A stretch of DNA of 64,000 nt from Pseudobdellovibrionaceae bacterium (GTDB lineage Bacteria > Bdellovibrionota > Bdellovibrionia > Bdellovibrionales > Bdellovibrionaceae), in NCBI GenBank assembly GCA_016785955.1, contig JAEUWH010000082.1, forward strand, positions 1-64,000, in the 5' to 3' direction. Shown piece after piece: positions 57,376 to 64,000 of this stretch (the first letter of the stretch is position 1; each line of letters opens with the position of its first letter). The notes beneath the pieces were generated by a model. That model saw only the letters and a program-made list of their open reading frames with translations, was not told the DNA's origin and searched no databases. The translations under genes and the position numbers were made by a program.

Positions 57376-58257
57376 ATGGCTAGTTTAAAGGATATACGGG
57401 CGCAGATTGCGTCAACAAAAAATACTCAGCAGATCACCAAAGCACTAAAGCTGGTGTCTGCGTCGAAGCTTCGAAAGGCGCAAAATAATATTGTTAACAT
57501 GCGTCCGTATGCTTTGTCGCTAAGGCGCGTGATTTCTGATGTGGCCGTTACTCAAAAAGTAGCGCATCCTTTGATGGGACAACGTAAGGACGTGAGTAAA
57601 GTTCTTATGGTTGTTTTGACTTCGGATCGTGGTCTTTGTGGAGCTTTTAATACAAATATTAATAAGTTCGCAGAAAAGTACATTAAGGAAAATAAATCAC
57701 GTTTAGAGAAATTAGATTTCGTATTCATCGGTCGTAAAGGGCTGGAATATTTCCAAAAACGGAATGTTGTTCCTCGGGAAAGTATTACGGCACTAGATAA
57801 AGATATTTCCTATAATTTGGCATCACAAGTTGCGGGACGTTTATTGAAGTATTTTTTATCGGGGGAATACGATGAGGTTCGTTTAGTTTACAATGAATTT
57901 AAGTCGGCGATTTCTCAAACCGTAGTCTGTGAAACATTGCTGCCAATTAATCTTGAGCTTTCTTCATTCAATGATGAAATCAATACAGCTCGCTTTTCTA
58001 AAGACTTGGTGTTTGAACCAACTCCGGAAGCAATTGTTGAGCAACTTTTAGTTAAGCACTTTGATTTACAAGTTTACCGATCTATGTCTGAAAGCGTAGC
58101 GGCCGAACATGGCGCACGTATGACAGCGATGGAAAATGCGTCTAACAACGCTAAAGAATTAATTAATAAATTAACATTAACTTACAATAAATTACGACAA
58201 GAGAAAATCACGACGGAACTGATCGAGATCGTCAGTGGTGCGGAAGCTTTGAAATAG
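57376..58257 (+). CDS. atpG: ATP synthase F1 subunit gamma
   Basis: The central rotor shaft. The 293-residue protein has two long helices at its ends: the N-terminal part KDIRAQIASTKNTQQITKALKLVSASKL and the C-terminal part ARMTAMENASNNAKELINKLTLTYNKLRQEKITTELIEIVSGAEAL. The central Rossmann-like domain (TSDRGLCGAFNTNI) is complete. It lies 6 bp after atpA. Confidence 0.96.
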   Translation: MASLKDIRAQIASTKNTQQITKALKLVSASKLRKAQNNIVNMRPYALSLRRVISDVAVTQKVAHPLMGQRKDVSKVLMVVLTSDRGLCGAFNTNINKFAEKYIKENKSRLEKLDFVFIGRKGLEYFQKRNVVPRESITALDKDISYNLASQVAGRLLKYFLSGEYDEVRLVYNEFKSAISQTVVCETLLPINLELSSFNDEINTARFSKDLVFEPTPEAIVEQLLVKHFDLQVYRSMSESVAAEHGARMTAMENASNNAKELINKLTLTYNKLRQEKITTELIEIVSGAEALK

Positions 58258-58271
58258 TTTAAGGAGCATGA

Positions 58272-59675
<1,404 letters not shown>

Positions 59676-59687
59676 TAGGAAATTCAT

Positions 59688-60095
59688 ATGAAAATGACTC
59701 TAGTGACACCAGAGAAAAAAATTCTAACAGGAGCCGAAGTTGATTCGGTTCTTGTGCCTGCGTATCGCGGAGAGTTGAATATCTTGGATGGTCATACACC
59801 ACTGGTAACGACTCTAGATACAGGCATCATGCGCTGGAAGCTGAAGGGATCTGACCGCTTTAATTATGCGGTAATCTCTTGGGGATATTGCGAGGTTTAT
59901 CCAAACGGTATTGATATTTTGGCAGAAACGGCGGATCTTCCCGAAGATATTAGTCAAACAGAGGCACAGACTTTTATCGAGAAAGCGAACAAGCGTTTGG
60001 CATCGGAATCACTGTCAGATTCGGACTATGCGGATCTTTCTCGAATGATTAAGCGTGGTGAAGCCAATCTTGAAATCACCAAGTACAAAAATTAA
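59688..60095 (+). CDS. atpC: ATP synthase F1 subunit epsilon
   Basis: The 135-residue rotor subunit that can inhibit the enzyme. The N-terminal beta-domain (VTPEKKILTGAEVDSVLVPAYRGELNILDGHTPLVTTL) and a C-terminal two-helix hairpin (QTFIEKANKRLAS..DYADLSRMIKRGEANLEITKY) are present. It is the last gene of the F1 cluster, and a terminator follows. Confidence 0.95.
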   Translation: MKMTLVTPEKKILTGAEVDSVLVPAYRGELNILDGHTPLVTTLDTGIMRWKLKGSDRFNYAVISWGYCEVYPNGIDILAETADLPEDISQTEAQTFIEKANKRLASESLSDSDYADLSRMIKRGEANLEITKYKN

Positions 60096-60122
60096 TTTTA
60101 TTTTTTTAGAAAATATTAGTAG

Positions 60123-60152
60123 AAAAGCGAGTGTTTAAACTCGCTTTTTTTT
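60123..60152 (+). terminator. Terminator after atpC
   Basis: A 10-bp stem, AAAAGCGAGT with ACTCGCTTTT and a 6-base loop, followed by a run of T, lies about 30 bp after the atpC stop. It ends the ATP-synthase transcript. Confidence 0.85.
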
Positions 60153-60256
60153 ATTTAGCGATACTTTTCAAAATAGAGAACTTTGGTTGCAACTCATGCT
60201 CCTTAAGCTATTTCAAAGATTCCGCACTACCAATTGGATTTTTTGAAATTTTTTAA

Positions 60257-62068
60257 CTACTTGTCGATTGAAGCCGAATGAAATTGTCCTCGTAAAATCA
60301 TATTCGTAAATTCAGAGATTTTATCCGCGAGAATATCATCTGTTTGAATGTTTAAACCGTATAGGTCCAACACAGAAAAATATCGCGATCGATTTTGCAA
60401 TATCGTCGGGATTACATGATTGATCACGACCATTTTTTTATGAGTGATCTCGTCAACTCCATTTAAGATTCGGGCCTGGGCGACGGTTTCAACCGTAATG
60501 ATAAACAAATCGCATTGGGAACTCTTAAGAAAATGACTGAGTGATTTTGCAACAGAGTGCTTAGGATAGTGGTAGCCTTTGAAGACATTGGTGTCTTTCT
60601 TTCCAATTAGGTTGAAAAGTCGCTTCTGATCAGAAATCAGACAAAGTTGTTTTTTTTGCTCTAGTTGCGGTCTAAAAAATATAGACTTCATTTTTGCGTC
60701 TACAACAGATTTCAATAAATGGTAGACAGAAGTAGAATCAAGAGAGGCTCTTTTAGAGAATGAATTTAGTTCTGGCGCAGTCACCTGGACACTGGACACG
60801 GTTCGCGCTTCCTGAAGTATTCTTTCGGTTTTGGACGGTCTATCGTCGGTTTCCGATGGTTTAGCATATACAAACTTTTTAAGTATCAATATACGTCTTA
60901 CCTTTTCATTAACTTCCTCTATACTGAGTTCCTTTCTCAGAATTGCATTCTTAATACGATCAAACGTCTTTCCCTGTTCTAAAAATGACCACGAGAGCAT
61001 GACTAGATCAGATCCCGCTTTTAGAGACCGAAGAGCCGCTTCTGATGGCGTTATAGAGGCAGAAGATGCTTTCATATGCAGATCGTCAGTTACGATTACG
61101 CCACGAAAACCAATTTTTTTTCGAAGCAGGTCGTCCATTAGGTATTTTGAAAAGGAAGCTGGTTGTCCACTATTGTCCATACCTTTGTAAATCATATGAG
61201 ACATCATAATCGCCGAATGAGGGCCAAGCTTTGCAAAATCTTTGAAGGGAGTTAAGTCTGTTCGATCCATTTCTGTTAGTGTTGATGAATTAAAGATGAC
61301 TGTGTCGTGGGGATCTAATGTCGCCGACCCCAGTCCTGGAAAGTGTTTTGCGGTGGGAATAACTTTCTGGCTAATTAAACCTTGAGAGTAGGCAAAGCCG
61401 TTCTGAGACGTACGAATTGGATCACTGCCAAACGAGCGAAGAGCAATAAAACGGTTAGAGTCTAGATCCGCAAGATCCAAAACAGGTGCTAAATTTAAAT
61501 TAAAACCTAAAGACCCCAGTAACTGTCCAGTATAGTAACCATAATGATAGCTGAATTTTGTATCGGCTAAGTCTCCAAAATGAAATAAAAATGGCAATTT
61601 GGGATTAGTCACGATTCGATTTACATTTCCACCCTCTTGGTCAATCGCCATCAACGGTGGAACACGTAGATGTTGAAAGGAATGGGCGACTAAACTGGAA
61701 TTCAAATTTTTCAGTTGTTCTAAGGAGGTAATGTTTCTTTTGAAAATTAGAAATGAACCCGCTTTGTTTTGCATAATATGATTGGCCAGTTTTGAATCCA
61801 TTTTTTCTTGTGGAAAGCCAATAAGCAATAGTTGGCCAATCTTTTCGTCCACAGACATTCGACTAAGAATTTGTTCAACAGTGTTGTTAAAAAAAAAATT
61901 TGGATCGGTTTTAGGAACAACGGGAAATCGAACCGAGTTGTTTTTATCAAAAACTGATGGCGCAGGAGACACTTTTATCATTTTTGCTAGCACTAAGTTT
62001 GGAAAAAAAAGATTCCCCAAAATTACAAATGTCAAAGCCGTCGGTTTTAGGTTAAAATAAAAAAACAT
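60257..62068 (-). CDS. Exported GH3 (NagZ-like) beta-N-acetylhexosaminidase
   Basis: A 603-residue glycoside hydrolase of family 3. A signal peptide (…NLFFPNLVLA) precedes a GH3 barrel with the NagZ markers: AIDQEGGNVNRIV, KHFPGLGSATLDPHDT (with the His/Asp acid-base loop) and the nucleophile Asp in IVTDDLHMKA. The barrel ends at about residue 370, and about 230 further residues form a C-terminal domain I cannot name. Typical Gram-negative NagZ is cytoplasmic and has only the barrel, so this one looks exported and two-domain. It likely releases GlcNAc from muropeptides or glycans. Confidence 0.85.
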   Translation of the reverse strand: MFFYFNLKPTALTFVILGNLFFPNLVLAKMIKVSPAPSVFDKNNSVRFPVVPKTDPNFFFNNTVEQILSRMSVDEKIGQLLLIGFPQEKMDSKLANHIMQNKAGSFLIFKRNITSLEQLKNLNSSLVAHSFQHLRVPPLMAIDQEGGNVNRIVTNPKLPFLFHFGDLADTKFSYHYGYYTGQLLGSLGFNLNLAPVLDLADLDSNRFIALRSFGSDPIRTSQNGFAYSQGLISQKVIPTAKHFPGLGSATLDPHDTVIFNSSTLTEMDRTDLTPFKDFAKLGPHSAIMMSHMIYKGMDNSGQPASFSKYLMDDLLRKKIGFRGVIVTDDLHMKASSASITPSEAALRSLKAGSDLVMLSWSFLEQGKTFDRIKNAILRKELSIEEVNEKVRRILILKKFVYAKPSETDDRPSKTERILQEARTVSSVQVTAPELNSFSKRASLDSTSVYHLLKSVVDAKMKSIFFRPQLEQKKQLCLISDQKRLFNLIGKKDTNVFKGYHYPKHSVAKSLSHFLKSSQCDLFIITVETVAQARILNGVDEITHKKMVVINHVIPTILQNRSRYFSVLDLYGLNIQTDDILADKISEFTNMILRGQFHSASIDK

Positions 62069-62073
62069 ACTTT

Positions 62074-63351
62074 ATGATCGGAATACCCACCTTGAAATTT
62101 AGATCTGGCGCACATAATATAGGAAATAAAGACCTAAGTCTGCGGTCGTTAGTATTGCTGATGATGGCTATCACACTTATATTGTACTCAAAAATGGCTC
62201 AGGCCCAAGAAGGCACTGGTTCAAAGTCTAAAGCAGTGACACAAAAAAAATTTTTGCCAAATGAGTCTAAAGAAGAAACTGACGACAATAGCAGTGATGA
62301 TGTCGACGACAAAGAATCAATGACCGCAGTAGATGTTAATGAAGACAGTGCGACGGATAAAGGCCTACTCGGTAAAGAATTGAATACGGAATCGCTTCCA
62401 GAATTGAATACATCGTCTATCGAAAATATTGAAACAAATAACAACAACGAAGATGTCGATAATAAAGATGTCGAAGTGCTATCAACTTTAGAAAATGAAT
62501 CTAAAAATGACATGCCTATATCTAAAAATAAAAAAGAAAATTCTGATCTAACACCACCAGATGATATAGTTCGAACATCGCCAGAACACCCCCCCCTCAT
62601 CGAAACGATACAACCAGAGCCCATTGTGCCGATGGAGGATTATAGAGCACAAGTGGCCGAAGCGGATATGGTTGAAGTTATTCCTAAGGAAAAAAATGTG
62701 GAAATTGAGCCTTTTAAAGAATACAAAAGTTATCGAGATCGTCGATCACGTCATGGATTCTTGTTTAGTGTCAATGCCGAGCATTTATATTTTCAAGACT
62801 ATGCATCGATCATCGATAACGTTTTGTATGAAGAAATGTTTGGCCAGGAAGACCTGACAATAGTTCAGGCGAGTGTCGGTTACAAATTGAATTTCTTCTT
62901 AGGAGCATTGACGGTGGGCGCGGGTTATGGCCAAGGAACACTGATTGACGATCGTTTTGTAAACGCACAAGGAGCGAATCAAGAAAGAACTCTGACGATT
63001 GCCAAAACGACTGGGCAGGTGCAGTGGATGTTAGATAGCTTAATGCGTGAGCCATACTTTGTTCCTTACGCGGGCTTTAGTATGTGGCAAATGGATTTAA
63101 CTGAAGCACAGGTTGTGGGTGGTCAGTCTACAACGTATACAACAGGGTACGGAACAGCGCTTACCGTGGGGTTTTTAGTGCAGTTAAATTGGATAGAGCC
63201 CGAAACATCCAAACTGGGATATATGAGCCAAGGCCTAGAGAACACCTACCTGGACGTGTTTTGGACGCAGTATCAAAACACAGACGAAGAGCTTGATCCA
63301 TCATTTGCAAATGACTTCAACTTTGGTGTAGGGCTTCGGCTGGAATTTTAG
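62074..63351 (+). CDS. Outer-membrane beta-barrel protein with an acidic disordered segment
   Basis: A 425-residue protein. A long leader with a hydrophobic run (SLVLLMMAITLILYSKMAQAQ) suggests signal cleavage near residue 45. Residues about 45-200 are low-complexity, rich in Asp, Glu, Asn, Ser and Thr, and end with Pro-rich stretches. The last 200 residues are amphipathic beta strands ending in GVGLRLEF, with the terminal Phe typical of outer-membrane barrels. The start is uncertain because the ATG at 62074 lies only 5 bp from the divergent GH3 start. No family was recognised. Confidence 0.65.
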   Translation: MIGIPTLKFRSGAHNIGNKDLSLRSLVLLMMAITLILYSKMAQAQEGTGSKSKAVTQKKFLPNESKEETDDNSSDDVDDKESMTAVDVNEDSATDKGLLGKELNTESLPELNTSSIENIETNNNNEDVDNKDVEVLSTLENESKNDMPISKNKKENSDLTPPDDIVRTSPEHPPLIETIQPEPIVPMEDYRAQVAEADMVEVIPKEKNVEIEPFKEYKSYRDRRSRHGFLFSVNAEHLYFQDYASIIDNVLYEEMFGQEDLTIVQASVGYKLNFFLGALTVGAGYGQGTLIDDRFVNAQGANQERTLTIAKTTGQVQWMLDSLMREPYFVPYAGFSMWQMDLTEAQVVGGQSTTYTTGYGTALTVGFLVQLNWIEPETSKLGYMSQGLENTYLDVFWTQYQNTDEELDPSFANDFNFGVGLRLEF

Positions 63352-63454
63352 TCCAGTATTGGCTCCGATAAGCTTAAAAAAATTCTAAAAGTCTTGTCTC
63401 AACGCTATTCTGTATACTGAGAACACAGTGTAATAATAAATTTCGAGGACTGAC

Positions 63455-63982
63455 ATGAGAGCGTGGAAATATGTATTGGTTTTTGGCTTAACCATTTTTA
63501 GTTTTGTATATGTGAACGCCAACATGAACAAAAAATTTAGTTACAAAGCGCCGACAAATTTTGTTGTCGAAACTAATTACTTTCCTAGTTTTTTTCCAAC
63601 AATGTACAATTATAATGGGGTCGAAAGAATCACCGTGCTGATTCCGCCAGAAATAAAATCCAAAATTGGCGTGCCCAAAACGAAAACGGGCGAGTTAAAC
63701 CCGTCCTTTATTCAGGGCAAATTAAATTTTAACGAGCAGTTTGGCATCGAAGACTGGAAAATGGATAACTACAAGTTTTCACAAACTCCGCATGGCGAGC
63801 GACTCGAGTTGGTAGGTAGCTACACCAGCTATGCAGGCGTGAAGACCACTTTTATTGAACATCACTATTTTGGAAAATCAAGAATGCAATCGATTCAATT
63901 ATTTTATCCTTCTCTGGCCCAGGGGAAAGTAGTGGAACAAGCTAAACTCAGTCTGCAAACATTTAGTCCGAATGTGAACTAG
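63455..63982 (+). CDS. Small exported protein
   Basis: A 175-residue protein with a signal peptide-like start (MRAWKYVLVFGLTIFSFVYVNA) and a soluble, beta-rich mature part without Cys. No family was recognised. It follows the barrel gene by about 100 bp on the same strand, with a TATACT box at about 63412-63417, so it may have its own promoter. Another ATG-rich start at 63984-63992 may begin a gene that runs out of the window. Confidence 0.6.
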   Translation: MRAWKYVLVFGLTIFSFVYVNANMNKKFSYKAPTNFVVETNYFPSFFPTMYNYNGVERITVLIPPEIKSKIGVPKTKTGELNPSFIQGKLNFNEQFGIEDWKMDNYKFSQTPHGERLELVGSYTSYAGVKTTFIEHHYFGKSRMQSIQLFYPSLAQGKVVEQAKLSLQTFSPNVN

Positions 63983-64000
63983 GATGTATATGAAAATGAA

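Noticed and set aside
62199-62624. A Ser-rich open frame opposite the barrel-protein gene
   Set aside because: It mirrors the acidic low-complexity segment on the other strand and has no start signal.
63984-64000. ATG codons at the right edge that might start another gene
   Set aside because: Only five codons remain in the window, too few to support a coding call.

Overview
This window is the replication-origin region of an AT-rich, Gram-negative chromosome. It most resembles the Bdellovibrionota (Bdellovibrio-like predatory bacteria). Reasons for that placement: the gene order gyrA-gyrB-recF-dnaN-dnaA // rpmH-rnpA-yidD-yidC-jag-mnmE-mnmG-rsmG-parAB; a b558-type three-gene succinate dehydrogenase; many lipoprotein and exported proteins, one with an 'FQNC'-type lipobox; and a secreted subtilase. 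Species placement is inference. No tRNA, rRNA, CRISPR array, insertion sequence or clear pseudogene was seen.

Layout. 0-10 kb: a lone lipoprotein, then a long minus-strand block (TPR protein and ftsK; a small LptM-like lipoprotein, dapF, dapA, dapB, a degenerate HPPK/FolK-like protein, a small lipoprotein and a 705-residue exported protein). 10-16.9 kb: queE, a Fis-like regulator, dnaB and a small protein on the plus strand; rpsF, a DUF2232 membrane protein and rplI on the minus strand (no rpsR between them); an FHA protein and an alpha/beta hydrolase. 17-25 kb: a Ser/Gly-rich Ig-like lipoprotein convergent with an exported subtilisin-like protease, then sdhCAB (minus) and etfBA (plus). 25-31 kb: a DUF374 acyltransferase-like protein, three consecutive PpiC/SurA-type periplasmic chaperone genes, pdxA and a phosphohexomutase.

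32-44 kb (minus): the F0 part of ATP synthase (atpZ-like, atpI-like, atpB, atpE), a TPR lipoprotein, gyrA, gyrB, recF, dnaN and dnaA. The dnaN-dnaA gap holds a strong oriC candidate: an AT-rich stretch, five TAG trios, an adjacent DnaA box and further near-consensus boxes. 44-60 kb (plus): rpmH-rnpA-yidD-yidC-jag-mnmE, then mnmG-rsmG, parA-parB-bactofilin, and the F1 plus b/b' part of ATP synthase (b', b, delta, alpha, gamma, beta, epsilon). Three parS palindromes lie just before parA and bracket a minus-strand lipoprotein gene. 60-64 kb: an exported GH3 (NagZ-like) glycosidase, an outer-membrane barrel protein with an acidic disordered segment, and a small exported protein.

The genes on both sides of 42.2 kb point away from it, as expected for leading-strand orientation from an origin there. 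Most core genes are conventional. The least ordinary items are the degenerate HPPK-like gene in the dap cluster, the parS sites packed into and beside one lipoprotein gene, a hairpin that would bury the ribosome-binding site of the secreted protease, the three-gene PpiC cassette, and the ATP synthase divided across the origin.
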